Source: Lumbricus rubellus
Lineage: Eukaryota; Annelida; Clitellata; Crassiclitellata; Lumbricidae
Assembly (NCBI GenBank): GCA_945859605.1
Contig: OX243824.1
Span: 28,520,881 to 28,584,880 of the forward strand
Reading direction: 5' to 3'
DNA length: 64,000 nucleotides
The stretch's first letter is position 1; every line of letters begins with the position of its first letter. Position numbers and translations under genes: made by a program. Under the pieces are notes generated by a model. That model saw only the letters and a list, made by a program, of their open reading frames with translations, searched no databases and was not told the DNA's origin. This document shows, one piece after another, positions 33,170-46,809 of the stretch.

Positions 33170-34480
33170 TGTACATAAACTAAAAAGCGCAACATAAGTT
33201 ATGAACGATCACAGCGAAAATTAGATACCAAGTATAAAAGTCAAATTTGCAATATTATCGGTACTGGAACCTGCATTCAACTTTTCAAACATTGTCTTAT
33301 TATTATTTTTACATCAACACAAATATTTGTACTTATTTAACAGAAAATAAGCATTCATATGCGTGTTTACAATCCCAAATCATTACGAAAATAAGCTCTC
33401 CCGCATGTAGTTAACGTGGGTTGTTAACGTAGCTTGCCAAAACAAGCCCAAACTTAGCCCACTTATGTGCATTTTAAAGTTGCTTTTTAAAAATACTTAT
33501 AAAATTCGCTTTAACTGGCACTATATCAGATTAATTTTTAAACTAGTTCTTCTACGAAGTCCGGAAAAAATTACGCTTGTAGCACCTAAATGCACAATTG
33601 TGATGTTTTTCAACGCTAAGAGCTCGGACTATATCCGGTGTTCTTCTATCCAATGGTAGAGATTTTAAAAATAAATTATAATATTCTATTGAATCTATTC
33701 TATAATTATAATTATATAAGATTAATGGTGTTACCACGATTCAGGTTTTATAAAATTATATATACCGGATATTAAACATTTTTATCATTCAGTAAGCAAC
33801 GGACGCATAATAATATTATTAATTCGCCGCTTTTTGTAACCCGTTCAAAGTTAATCGAAGACTTTAAGATCTTTGGTTAACGCTACTTAAACCACAGTAT
33901 AATAATTATTAAAAAACTTCAGTATTTATTAACTATTATTTCCTTTCATCCTGTAGCCGTGTTGCGGTTTGTCAGCCTGATTTCTATAAAATTCTATTAG
34001 ACGAGTATATATTTTTGTCATAGATTTTAAAATAGCGATGCAGTCATGAAAATAAGACGCGATATTACCTTGCTGCCAGAGGCTACTTCTTTTAATCAAT
34101 CCAGCTTCCATTTAGTCAAGAATTCGTTTATAAATCGATCCAGCTTCTACTCGAGCAACACTAATTGTTATCAATCCAATTTCTATTTAGGTTGCTAAAT
34201 TATTTTCATCAATCCAGTCACAATTTTAAGAGACTTATCTATTCTATTCTATTTACCCCTCCAGTAATCTATTATTATAATATAATCGACTAGCACTTTA
34301 GCGTTCTAAACTATTCGCCACTGCATGGTCACTAACAAATTCGATTGACGAAAAGAATTCTCACTAAATAGAGGCAGTGGCTGTTGTTATATGTCTGATG
34401 TTTAACAACACTGCCATTAATTTTCAAAGATGATTAGTGTCGCCACAGTCTCCCACAGAGAAGCAGTGGCATCACCACAC
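33170..34480. other. Intergenic; nothing recognised
   Basis: AT-rich, with only short open frames and no family similarity. Confidence 0.45.
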
Positions 34481-34498
34481 TTTTTGTAGCCAGGGCAG

Positions 34499-35050
34499 TC
34501 ATACAGGACGTAGTAGCCTACTTACCCTGGGCAGAGGACAAGTCGCGTGCTCGGTACTACGGCCATAAATCATTTGGGGTTTCCCCACTAGATTTGGGTT
34601 TTTGGCCTTCATCTGAATTTCTCGTTTGTGTGTTTGTGTGTGTGTAAAATCTGGGTTTATATTAGTTACTTCTCTTTTTCTCTTGTCGTCAACCATCCTC
34701 GCTCCGAGGGTTGGTCGCTTCATGAACAAGTTTTCTCCATCTCCTCCTGTCTCCATCAAAGTCCGATTCAAAGATGTTCGCATCCATTCTTCGATGTTGA
34801 CAACCCATCCCATCCTCAGCCTTCCTCGTGCTCTTGCTCCGAGTACGCTACATTTTCCTGTGTGATCTCTTTTTCCAGACAATCTCCAGTTTTTCTCATC
34901 AGGTGGCCAAAGTATGTGAGTTTCCTTCTTTTAATTGAATCAAGAAGACTTCTCTCCACTCCCATTGTCTCCATAACCCACTGGTTTGTTTTCTTTTCCC
35001 TCCATGATACTCTCAGGATTTGCCTTAATTAGGCCTTTCATCTCAAAGAC
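34499..35050 (-). mobile_element. LINE reverse transcriptase C-terminal fragment (RTE/Jockey-like)
   Basis: The minus frames give ARGRLRMGWVVNIEEWMRTS, then LNRTLMETGGDGENLF and LGARMVDDKRKR. This is the GRxRxxWxDNIxEW...DRxxWRxxV...AR.xDD signature common at the end of such LINE proteins. An upstream frame (34940-35125) adds a little more before stops. A related short piece lies at 8058-8137. Confidence 0.7.
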
Positions 35051-35056
35051 CTCTAT

Positions 35057-35140
35057 TCCAGTGCTGTCCAACCTTTTTGGCACCGCGAGCCGCATTAGCC
35101 AAATTTTGTAGCCAGAGGGCCGCAAAAGTCAAAATTTATT
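35057..35140 (+). mobile_element. Orphan hAT-like end
   Basis: CAGTGCTGTCCAACCTTTTT then GGCACCGCGAGCCGC resembles the terminal sequence of hAT/Charlie-type elements. No matching opposite end was found downstream. Confidence 0.45.
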
Positions 35141-35272
35141 GATAATTAGTAACTGTCGTTTAGACATCGGAGACTCTGTTGTCATTGAATGAAGGTTGAA
35201 GAGAACTTGCAGCAAAGGCTGAATGACTATTATTCACGGCGACAATAGATGACACGATAACGTAGGCTGTCA

Positions 35273-35345
35273 TCATCATCATCATCATCATAATCATCAT
35301 CATCATCATAATAATCATCATCATAATCATCATCATCATCATAAT
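35273..35345. repeat. CAT/ATC trinucleotide microsatellite
   Basis: Interrupted (ATC)n with ATA variants. The Met-rich minus-strand frame here is an artefact of the repeat. Confidence 0.93.
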
Positions 35346-35349
35346 GCCG

Positions 35350-38300
35350 TCATGGCATAAGACAGCAGCAACTGCGATTGACCGATGACTACGTACGGAC
35401 GCGCATGTATCAACACAAATCGAAAGAAACCTATTTACAGAATAATTCTTTACGAACATCATCATCCGACGAACACAGACATGTCACATGTATCACAACG
35501 ATGCATACAAACATCGACATACAGTCGAAATGTCACAATTGATGACAGAAACATATATTATATAATATATATATAACAGAAAACGCGAATTAAATAGATT
35601 ACCCTGTCACAGAAGAAAGATATGACTCTAATATCAATTCGCAGATGAATCAAGTCTTTAACGTACGAACAACATCTAACCAACATCTGAACAGATCTTC
35701 GCTGATCAATGCAAGACTGCAATTCAGCATCAACGTAGTGCACACCACCACCATCAGCAGCAGCGGCTGCCATTTCCATGGACACCACAACATCAGTGGG
35801 GCACAACTCATTTATTCCTATTCGCAGTCAGAGACATGCGACAACTCCGTTACAGCTAATCTCTTCAACCACCAAAATCAGATCGATTGAAGTTGACAAA
35901 ACATTTCGAGAAGGTCATTGCGCCTCCTCATCACAACGTCTGACGTGCAGCCAGAGAACGTTCAGAAACAAAAACAATTAGAAAACCAGAATACTCCATT
36001 AACAAACAATTATTTGCAATGTAAGAGGTTTGAAAGAAGGCTGGGAAGTCTAAAACAAGAAGCCATTTGGTGGATACCACTCGCAAAAGATGCAAACAAT
36101 GCTAATCACCAGAAATCCTCTTTCTCCGCTTGTTTTAAACTGTCTTAACAAAGATATGATACATGTTTTGTGACCGAAATAATTGACCATGGCACTACAG
36201 ATGAATCGAAATCTAATTGCACAGCATAGAGAAATGTGTCAATCAAATGATACCATGGAATATGTCAAGGACATCAAATGACACCATAGAATGTCAAGGA
36301 CATCAAATGACACCATGGAATATGTCAATGACATCAAAGTGCAAATGACAATCCATCTCAACCATCAAGTAATGAGGTTACTGTGTTGACTATGTCCAAC
36401 GCTATTCAGCATTCACTATCACATGCTAACACTTTCTAGCATCAAAGTCAGACATTGCTCGGTTGTTGCAAGCAAAACAACCATGAAACCACTTAACCAC
36501 GAAGCATTGTTAAGACTCTTCATCTTGGCACATATGCTCATTTCCGACAACTTTTCAGTCATTCATCAACCTTAACGTGCAGATCATAAGAACCACGCAA
36601 GAAAAATTCCCATACTGATGAAACACAAATTCCAAAAGATTTCTTAGCAACTTTGACTGAATGTTGCTCAGATACTGAATGGAGGTAGATTGTGCCAACA
36701 TCATATTATAATAACCAGACTAAAACTTAAAAAAAGACTTGAAGCTAAGTAAAAAACATAACAAAGAACAAACAAATGTTATCAAACAACCGAAGATACA
36801 AGATGTAAATTTCGTATCCAAGAAGGTCTGAGTATTAAGTATTAACCATGCTGAATGCACAAACGAACCAATCACAGGGGTAATCCACTTAAAGCAGTTA
36901 ATCAGGCTGTTGAGTTGACCTTAACTCTCAATCTTCAACTCCCTTGAGAATTTTACATGTTGCACCGGGGTTTGAACTCTGGACACTGCAGTAGAAGAAG
37001 AGGGCAGAATAATAATTAACCCCTCCTCGAGTATGATGGGAACACAAACAAACAAAACGCTGATGTCGATCGATACATAGAGAGCGAGAGCGCACAAACC
37101 ATGCTGCATTGCAACCATAACACAGCAGCCAACAATGCTCATGAATCAAACTTACATAACACTTTGAATATTCATGTTTTGCTTAACCCATAAAGTTTAG
37201 CAAAGTCTGAACCAAACAACAACTGACAATTTAAATGCGAAGAAAATCTGCTCGTCTTTCAAACACAGCAAACGTCATCCTTTCAATTGATGACATCATT
37301 CAAATGCTTAGAACTTCATGTGACTCGCAATGAAATGAAAAACTGCAGGTAACCACTTTACAGGTGATGTCATAGGCAAAACTTTTCAGAGATTGTAGCC
37401 CAAAGAAAACTTAAAGCTATGATTGATTGTCAGAAATTATCACAACCATAAACAGAGCACAATCCAAAGCAAGCCAACGAACACCGAAACTAGCCTTGTC
37501 TTTGCAGATGCGACTTGAGGCAAAGACCAAGACGAGGTCAAAGCAAAGTCACCTAAATGTCATTTACCCCGAACAGAAAACAACTGTAACAACTGTAAAT
37601 AGAAAATATATCAGCTACACAGACAACATTTCTTCACATCAAACCAGACAGACAACCATCAAAATAAAAGACAACACTTTTCCAATTGAATAACCTTCTT
37701 CACTCTACAAAACACATAGAAAATAAGTACAACTTTTTCTATTTCATAAAAAACATGAAAAATAAATCGCTAAAACCAATTTCTTCCTAAAATATTGCAT
37801 CAGTTAAGGTCAATATCCAAAATATCAGATAAGAGAATGGAATAAACTGCATTGTCTCCAGTGCTACCCTTCCTCTACCTCTCTCATTCTCTCCCTCTGT
37901 CATAAAAAACTTTTCATCCAACACTGAGGAAGAATATGGCAGAAACCGTAGGTCAACAATAGGCGTAGGTCAACAATAGGCGTACACCTTACAGGTGGTC
38001 TAGCGGCCTATGAGATGAGCACAGACATTCTCAACAGAACGACTGAGACACAGATATGAGGGATGATGATATCTTTGGCACACAAGGCGCCATCTGTATT
38101 CTAAGCCAAACTAATAGATCCATCTGCACTTCCCCAACATTATCTATGATGCACATCATAGAAGTTGGACCAGAACATCACGTGGCACTTAACTGTTCAG
38201 TCCAAACGCCTAGAACACTGCACCTACACACTTTCAAAAGTTAGATTATGCACAGTCCACAGAGTCAAAACAGAAACCAAAAATCAGCTGCATATAAAAA

Positions 38301-39410
38301 AGGCTCTCAGAAGTAAACTTAAATCACCAGAAAGTTCAAAAGTCATTTGTAACAAATTGCCATAAAGAGTATTGCAGAAAAACTAGAAACCTTAACAGAC
38401 TGAAGACAACAAAAGAAGAGAGATGACAAGAAAAAGAAAAGAGAGATAAGATGCAGATGAATGAACACAAAATGCAAAATAACATTCCAAAACGGAAAAA
38501 ACAAAAACATTACTTCTGTCCTTCTCACAAAAAACCACAAACATTTCAGCATCAACAAAAAAAATGCAAACTAAATATACTATGAAATATATTATGAACA
38601 CATACAGTAGCGTCATTTATATATTATGCAAAATGTGTATTTTTCAGAAATTGCAAAATGTTTTTGCACATCGAATGAGTCAAGTGTTGGTCAATGACCT
38701 TGTGCAGCTGGGTCTCATGATACGAATCTGAAAGGGGTGTGACGTGGGTGTATTGATTGGGTGAAATGAACAACCAGAAGAGAAAAGATCCTGACATACT
38801 TATATTCATATTTATTTACATACTAATGTCCAACCCTTGTCCAAAGATATCGTAATAAACTTCTTTGCAGTGTAACATTTGACAGAAGTAAAAGAAACAA
38901 GGATTTGCCAAATGACACACACATATAATATATAACTATGTATAAATATTAAATTTTGTAATCGATTAATCTCCGAAATTTAAATTCAATTGATCAATCA
39001 AATTCTAATTATAAATTTAAAGTCTGTTATGTAAAGCCTGCAAAACTGTCAAAAATGCAGCAACTGAGTTAGTTACACTTTCTTGAGCTACAAAAACTTC
39101 AATCGAGCGAATCATTTCAATGCAGACAACAAAGTTTGTTGTCATCTTTGACTTTTCAATTAAATAAATACATTATCACTTAATTTTCCAATCAAAAGTT
39201 AAACATTATCATTGTTAACTTTACCTTGTTTACTTTCGAAATGAATGGGTTTGATGACATCGTGAAATGAGTAAGAAAATTAATCGACCTAACCAAAAAT
39301 TAATCGATTAATTAATCATTAAAACCCACAGCCATAATGTATATGCAATTATGCAATTATGCATACAAACATACACACACATATATATAAATTATATATA
39401 CGTATATATA
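35350..39410. other. Intergenic; no gene recognised
   Basis: AT-rich with short unsupported frames. Small features only: a GACACCATGGAATATGTCAA-type repeat at 36250-36335 and a 17-bp duplication, GTAGGTCAACAATAGGC, near 37951-37983. Confidence 0.45.
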
Positions 39411-39420
39411 TATATGTATA

Positions 39421-39978
39421 CACTGTGTCCCGGGAAAAAGAAACCCATTTTGTACACATTTTGAAAATAAATAGCAAATATTCAATTTTTAGATTCAAAC
39501 ACTTTTTAAACCCGACATATTTAACGAATAATAGTGAAAATATCAAAGATCCAGTCGTACAATGATGACGTCATTTCAATCCAAATTTCACGCAGTTCTC
39601 GGTCTATAACACTCTCCGCATGATGCACAGATGACGATCCAGCTATATAAATTCTTCTTAAACGCTTCATTACACCGCCTAATGTCCCTTGTTCGAAGAT
39701 ATCGTAATGAAGTTCTTTGCACTGCAGTGTTTGCTTTTCGCAAAAATATTATAGCAACAGTATTCATTGCTGAACTCCATTACCTAACAGTGTTGGTTTA
39801 AAATTGTTATTTTAACAATGTAATCATGTCGTAATTTTTCACTGAAGACCTTTCAAAAATTAAAAATATGTTGATAAGTATGTCAGGTTCAAATCAGTAT
39901 TCGAATTTTAAAAATCAATGAATATCTACTATATATTTTCAATTTTTCCAAATGGGTTCCTTTTTCCTGGACATAGTG
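39421..39978. mobile_element. Diverged relative of the 2888-3863 mariner MITE
   Basis: The left end CACTGTGTCCCGGGAAAAAG has a TA in front. The right end reverses to CACTATGTCCAGGAAAAAGG. The same internal order of motifs is kept (AAACCCATTTTG, AAAATAAATAGCAAATATTC, TGACGTCAT). The right TA is lost. It is 558 bp with no coding. Confidence 0.75.
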
Positions 39979-41554
39979 TCTACATGTCAAAGAACTTCCG
40001 TAGTGTCATTGTAAAAATGGACAAGGCAGCAATCAACAGTTGGTGGCAGCTAATGAAAAGTTAGGAACCTACAATCTTTCATTTTATGAAAACCGATGAC
40101 AAGAGTAGTTAGAAAGCCAACTTCAACTTTGGTCAGCCATAAAGGCAGAGGATAGAGAAGAATAATATAACAGGTCATACATATCCACGTGATCAACTCA
40201 GCATATTCAATTGTGAAGTTCATGTTTAACACAGAATGACAATTTTTCCCACAAAATTTGTTTCTCAATCTACATTTCATGTCAAAAATATTGCATGAAA
40301 AACTTTAAATGCAAGTTCACGAAGAGGTACAATAAAACATGCAAGCACTAACAAGATCAGCAAACCAGCGGCGCCGCCAGGATTTTATTTTTGTACGCAC
40401 AACTTGCACAAAATAATTGAAGCGAACAGCGATCGATACGAGCTTATATTCAGGGGCGGATCCAGGATTTCTGGTTAGGGGGGGCGTAAATACTAGGGCC
40501 TACCAATCCAATCCCATATATATATACATATACAGTGCTTAAAGTGTAAAAAAGTGCCAGGACGCTGTATTGTAGGCCTAATTGGTCGTCAGGGGCGGCG
40601 CCGAAGGCGGGAAGTTGCAAGTGCCGAAGGCACGAAGCGCATCCCGACTAGGGGGTCTGGGGGAGCGTCGTAAGCTCCCCCAGCGGGGTCTGGGGCGGAG
40701 CCCCAGCGACCAGCGCATTTTTGGCTGTTTCGACCTTAAATGGAGCCATTTTAGGCTCTTGTTTGCCAGCTATTTGTGAACGACAAAGTCGCGAAATTTT
40801 TAAGAATAAGTCGTTTTTCAGTGTCGCAAGCTACCAGGATAACAATAAAAATCAAAATGTTATTGTAAAAGAGAAAGGTTTTGTCTTTACAGTAAGCTCC
40901 CCCAGCGGGGTCTGGGAGCGGAGACCCAGCGACCAGCGCATTTTTGGCTGTGTCGACCTCAAATGGAGCCATTTTTAGGCAGCCATGTTGAACCTACATG
41001 TATAGGCCTATAATATATCTTTCTTTGGGCGCATAACGTATAGGTAGGATATAGCCTAGGATTCTCTCGTGGTAATATGGAAATTCAAACTGTCCTCCAA
41101 TAAATTTAGACCATATGACAATTATATAAAAGTTTGCGCCCCTAGAAAAATTCCTGCGGACGCCCATGCTAAAGGCTTCAAATTATTACCCCCTCCTAAA
41201 CATTACCCCCCCCCCCTCTGCAAACTGTAATTTGCATCAATCGTCACGTTTTTTGGACTAAAAATATCAGAAAAATAATCCCGCTTCTTGTTTTGGTCTG
41301 AAGATTTTCATCCGTTATCCCACTTCGTGGTTTGGTTTGTTATAAATATTTTCATCTGTAACTAAAATACTAAATCGCCGCTGAAGTTACATGGAGAAAT
41401 GGCTTCGAGGCTATTATTTTTTCCGAGTAAAATATTGATAACAAACCACAGTGGGATGACGGATAAATCTATGCAAATCTAGTGTCCGGGGGTAATCTGA
41501 AACCGGTTACGGTACAAGTTGCCGGGGGGGGGGGTGATGTTTAGGAGGTGCAAT

Positions 41555-41710
41555 TTGATACCTTTAGATCGGCATATTGCTATGCTATTGTCGCCTTGAA
41601 GCCGGAATTTTCCAGGTTCGAATCCACCTCGCCGCGTAAGGACCTTGGGCAAGTCCTTCACTCACAATTGCTCAGCGCTTCGGCCGGAGTACAGAGCTTG
41701 AAGGGGCGCT
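41555..41710 (+). mobile_element. tRNA-derived SINE with LINE-like 3' end
   Basis: A perfect B box GGTTCGAATCC lies at 41615-41625, with tRNA-like sequence before it. The body reads CGCCGCGTAAGGACCTTGGG. The 3' end TTGAAGGGGCGCTATA is identical to the 3' end of the LINE at 16598-17059, implying mobilisation by that LINE clade. The tail is cut by the next element. Confidence 0.75.
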
Positions 41711-42133
41711 ATAACCAGTGGCGGATCCAGAACTCTTCCAAGGGGGGGGCAAAAATCTTAGAACCTGGGATGGGACAGGTGAAACAAATTTCGAAATTTG
41801 GTTGTTGGTCGAAAATAAATAGGGATCAGTCTTTGGCTGAAGTACTTTTCATCCGCCAAAAAAGTTGATGAGGTTTTTTTTAGTCATCTGCCAAATTTTT
41901 TTGAAAAAATTATACCATTTTATCCGCCAAAAAAGTTGATGACCTTTTTTTACTCCTCCACTTGAAAACCGACTGAGGGGCCACGTCCCATGCCATTTTC
42001 CGAATAGGGGGGGGGCAATATGCCATTACACCCATATGCATATTGCTAATTTCATACCAAATGGGGGGCCACGTCCCATGGCAGTTTTAAATGGGGGGCC
42101 ATGGCCGGATTGCCCCCCTGGATCCGCCCCTGG
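41711..42133. mobile_element. GGGGCGGATCCAG-ended MITE inserted in the SINE tail
   Basis: The ends are CAGTGGCGGATCCAG (from 41717) and CTGGATCCGCCCCTG. The flanks GCTATAAC and GCTACAAA agree at 6 of 8 positions, compatible with a diverged 8-bp duplication. The interior has G-runs and AAAAAAGTTGATGACCTTTT, also found in the element at 6289-6629. One such end also occurs alone at 40453. Confidence 0.65.
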
Positions 42134-42583
42134 CTACAAAAAGTGCACATAAAAACACATACAAACAAAAATTAAATTTAAAAAAAAGTTTTAACGGTTT
42201 TACATCCAGGAATCCCAGCATCCATAGACCTCTAGGGCCTAGGCGGCTATAAGACGCTCAATGCCAACTTGCCAAGATGGCTCTCTATTAGAGTGTAAGA
42301 AAGTAAGTAAGTAAGTATATTCTATAGATTATAAAATTTCAATAGAATTTCATCGCTTATAATAAATTTACAATCTGTGAAAAAAAATTGTTTTGCCTTT
42401 CCGCGCTGTACGCACTTGCGTAAGTGCGTACGCCTAACGGCGCCCCTGCAGCAAACAATAGTACATTAGTAATTTAAATATTTAGTAACGTTTGTATATA
42501 TGTACAAATATGGTGCATGTGTAGATATATATACAGTGTATATACAGAATATATATATACACAGTGTATATATAGTGTATATA

Positions 42584-43205
42584 CAGTGGAGACTCGCTTT
42601 ATAGATTCAAGATACAGATGAGGAGAATTGACAAATTCACGACAACCGAATCTTAATGGAACACTTGCTAAAAATAATGAAGTCATGCTGAAAGATATTT
42701 TTCATATGCACGTAGACATCTTAGTAGTACTAGTAGATGTAGTTACATCGTCCCTCAAAATGGCCTATTTATCAAAGATACTTTGCAAAAATACACATTC
42801 CAACGTACAACCTAAGAAAAATTATTAAAGACAAATATACTAAATTAGCATAACCTTAAAAAGGTTGCAGCTAGAAATGTGAAAATGCTATTTCGCAGAA
42901 GGAAGGCTCACCTTACAATAACATATATGAGAATTAAACCATAGTTAAAAATGAAAATGTACAATGTGTACATAATATATAAAAGCAATACACAGATTCT
43001 TTGCCATCCTCCAATCCTTTTGAACCCTGTTTGCCTGGGTTTCACTTGATCTATGACAGGCGGTTAACTTCTAATTCAAGGCTGCAAGAATGTCAACACT
43101 TTCCATCTGCCATTATTACATCAGATTTCATATACATTAGTAAACCACTAGATATCATAAGAGTCTCAGATATCATCAGGATCCACATTAAGCAGGTCTC
43201 CACTG
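42584..43205. mobile_element. Pogo/Tc1-like non-autonomous element
   Basis: Left CAGTGGAGACTCGCTT and reversed right CAGTGGAGACCTGCTT (14 of 16) are each bordered by TA. The 622-bp interior has no transposase. Confidence 0.65.
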
Positions 43206-43209
43206 TACA

Positions 43210-45400
43210 GTAAATGATAAATATGATCGAAATTAGGTATAAAACGAAATGAGACTACGCAAGAGAAATCAATCCATTCAAATTTCAAACGATCTTTCGA
43301 CCGTCAACAAAACAAATGTCACAAAAATTATGCAAAACTCACAACTCATAAATAAAAATAAACAATGTGTATATATAATATATATGTTATGTATAATTAT
43401 AATGAACTTATTACCCTGTAAATAAGTATGCCATGCCAAATAAACGATGGCCTCCTTGCAACGTCTGCAAAAGCAATTGTTGTCAGTAGTAGCGTCAGCA
43501 GCAACTAGTCATACCATCGAACAAAACGAAATCGTACAAAGAAGAAGGTACTGGAGGCGAGATGACGAAGCCGTTCGTTAAAACTCTCGTCAAAAGTCTC
43601 GTTCAAAATTGGCGGCAACTACACGACTATTATATGATTACATAAGACATAAGCTACGCGTGTAAATGTACTCGTATATATCATAATGTCAACTATGCAT
43701 CTTAGAAATCTAGAGCAAATGCCACAACCGAAATGTTTGTGCTACAAGTGAACACACTGCATCATCACCAGATCATCATCATCATATATCTACAGTAGTT
43801 AAAACGTCGGCAAAACGATTTCAAAACAGCTTCTACAAGACTGACGACAGCGACTAAATATACAGAATTTACAATCACTCTATCGCTCATCAATTCACAA
43901 AAACTCTGCAGAAGTAGTCATCAAACAACATCTTCAACAAAGAATTTGCATCATCATCATCATCATCATTCCGACAAGCAAACTGTCTTTTCATCCACTG
44001 AGTAAAACTGCTTCTCAAATATCCAAAAGGAAATCCTTCTTCATCAATGCCTAACATTCAAATTTTGTTTTATTATACATCTGAAAGATTACGTTGACTT
44101 TGCAAAGACACGACAAGAGTATTTTCTCAGTGCAAGACTAAATATACATGACGACGACGATGTTACATCAAAGATATTTCAGATTAATCGACATCGCAAA
44201 ATACTAAAACAGATCGAGTGTTAATCCTCTCTTCTTTCAGACAGAATAATTAATTGTGAAAAGACCAAAAACAACTTTTGCCAAATTCAGTTCAGCATAA
44301 CTCTCAATTTCAAAAGCCACCTGATACAGTTGTAGATGACAATGATGGGAATCCTCAATATTACAGACTTTAAATCTAAAAAGTTAAGAAATTAATTGAT
44401 TGAAGTGCAGAAGATTCATCTCTTTAATCACGTCCAAAGCACCTTATTCATCAAAGGAATTCAAGCCATTCAATAAATCCACATAATTAAAATAAAATTG
44501 GGAATCTTGTAGCTGTACTACTGTCTGTCATCTGATCTCAACATGATGACTTCCTTAAGGTAACACATTCCTCTTTAATGCACAGTTTCACACAAAACTC
44601 TGATATTAGCCAATTCACAGTTGCTACGAATGAGGCAAGAATTGGTAAAATAGAACACATCAAAAGTTCTGCAACAAAGATCAAAAGACAGAATACAACT
44701 CAGCTTTTCATTCTGTTCAGAATTTGTGCAGACCTAAAATTTAACAAATTTGGGTCGTGCAATGAATTATAACAAAAACGTCATTCAAAATAAATAGAAA
44801 CTCTCAGAGAAATAAATAAACATTTTCATTGTCAGAAGAAACTGAAATACTAACCTCGGAGGCTACATCTTATTCAACCTTCACAAACATTAGCACCAAA
44901 ACAAAACAAGCAACTCTGCAGAAATACAACAGAAAACTTGGCAAAGAAGAAAATAGCAAAAATAATCCGACTACATTTGCCAATGGTCATTTCAATGTCA
45001 ACGCTAATGCACTAAAACCTTGTCAGAATGGACATTTGTGGGCTGACACATTTTTCTTCTAATTATGCTAGCCAGGACTTCGTTTTTCACACCGCAATGT
45101 AAATGGAACTTAGGTAAGGTTAGGTGATGCCTGAATAATTCGCACAATGTCATGAAAATGATGCACAACAAAATGAATAGAACCCAAATCCATCCATCAC
45201 AGACAACACAAACTAGTGGACACTCATTGATCATTGCACCTCAGGAATATATATTGCAGCAGCAGTAGCAGCAAAGTACAAAGGCTGCAAAGTCAGCATA
45301 CACAGAAATTTCCAGAACACATAAATTGCCAAGTGAGTAATACCTTTATAAGCACAGTTTGACCACAGGAAATCTTGAAATTTTTGCAGGTTCAAATGAA
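43210..45400. other. Intergenic; nothing recognised
   Basis: AT-rich, with a few CAT repeats (43952-43972). No gene or element boundary was found. Confidence 0.45.
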
Positions 45401-45409
45401 TCCATTTAA

Positions 45410-45472
45410 CCCTTTAATGCCGGAGGGTATAGGATTTCCCATACCATTTACTACCACCTCGGCATTAAAGGG
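45410..45472. mobile_element. 63-bp piggyBac-like micro-element
   Basis: It is flanked by TTAA on both sides. The inverted ends are CCCTTTAATGCCG and CGGCATTAAAGGG, a 13-bp perfect match, extended to 17 bp by TTAA. TTAA targets and CCC-starting ends are the piggyBac signature. It is far too small to code. Confidence 0.65.
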
Positions 45473-45479
45473 TTAAACA

Positions 45480-46800
45480 AAGTTTTACTATAGTAGAAGG
45501 TTTCTCAGACAAAAACTCCTCTCCAATCTCTGGCAAGTGGCCACATTTGAAAGACTGCTGATTGTCATACAGGTATTCATAAAAACAAGAAACTAAGAAG
45601 CTCCACAAAGACCTAGAAATGCCCTACAACCAACTGAGATTGGCTCTTAAATCAAGTCTGCTTATGTTCTATCTGTCCAGCACCAAAGTAATTACTTTCC
45701 TGCTCTGAAACCCAGAAATTTCATCCTCTACCAAGGTCCCAAATGACTGCAAGATTTACAAATGTTGTTTACCAGATGTTAGGAAGATCTTGTCATTTAG
45801 GAAACTGAGAACAAGTGTCACAAAGATAGGCAGAACATTTCATCGAAAAGACCATTCATCAAACTTGGTGCAACTTATATCAATGAACTGGTGAGCAAAT
45901 TGTAACATGGCAGACATCTAAAGAGTAAAAACATAGAATTTCTAAAGTCAATCTGACCAGAGGAGGTTCGAACGAACAGCAAGCAGAGCTGAAAGCAATC
46001 TATGAGAACGAGGTCATTGGATTGGAATCACGGACGCAATTGGAAAAATCTTAAAAGGAAAGGAAAAGGCTGTTGTGTTCCACGTATATACATATATGTA
46101 GCTCTAAGATAATAAAGTCATATTGAATACAGAGAGTAAATGAAGTGAAGTACTGATGGACGGTTGATTGGGTGTTGGAGAGATGAGAAAAGAAATGTAT
46201 ACTGTGGCAAAAGATAAATTCACTTCTTGGCTGATTTCAAGTTGAAAATTGGAAGCAAATTTTCAGGTAGGCAACTGCTCATCTACCTGAAAGATCTATC
46301 ATAACAAGTTCACAATTTGGTAGCAATGGAGCAAATAATAAAGAACAGACATATTTATGCAGATGATTCTATTAATATTCCATGACATGAAAATGATGCC
46401 AAGAAGCTGTGGCTGGGAGGAACCTTGACACAGAAAAGACAAAAGGGTCAAACACATCAACATTCAAACGCCTCCAAATACGCATGTGCTCCTTTCCAAA
46501 GAAGTTCACCGCAAGACAACCAAAGAATTTCTTAATATTATGCATCTCTTACAAAGTCTTCAACATCCAGTAGCATATTGCTCTCAATGTTAGCATTATC
46601 AATTTAAAGCCGTGGGACTACTACACAGAGTAATGATCTCATGATCCTTTGGTCAAACTGCTCCCCAACAAATACAACCATTTGTACATTCAAAGAATCA
46701 ACTCCTAAATGTACACACTACGTACGAGTACAAGTTCAAAGGGCAGCAGAACACGCACAAGTACTTCAAAGACTGCAATTGCCTTTGAAACGTGAACAGC
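45480..46800. other. Downstream flank of the zinc-finger gene; nothing recognised
   Basis: No open frame of interest and no repeat array. Longer 3'UTR isoforms could extend here. Confidence 0.4.
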
Positions 46801-46809
46801 TGCTGTGGC

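Larger units (their letters stand above)
40366..42448. mobile_element. Composite DNA transposon with 8-bp target duplication
   Basis: It is flanked by identical CAGCAAAC (40358-40365 and 42449-42456). The ends are CAGCGGCGCCGCCAGG and, reversed, CAGGGGCGCCGTTAGG. No transposase is visible in the 2,083 bp. It contains a 50-bp G-rich direct repeat (CTCCCCCAGCGGGGTCTGGG at 40675 and 40896), a SINE and another MITE. The 8-bp duplication suggests hAT- or P-type. Confidence 0.8.

Noticed and set aside
34940..35125. 61-residue minus frame considered as a separate gene
   Set aside because: It reads on into the LINE reverse transcriptase fragment at 34499-34940 and matches the preceding part of the same protein pattern.
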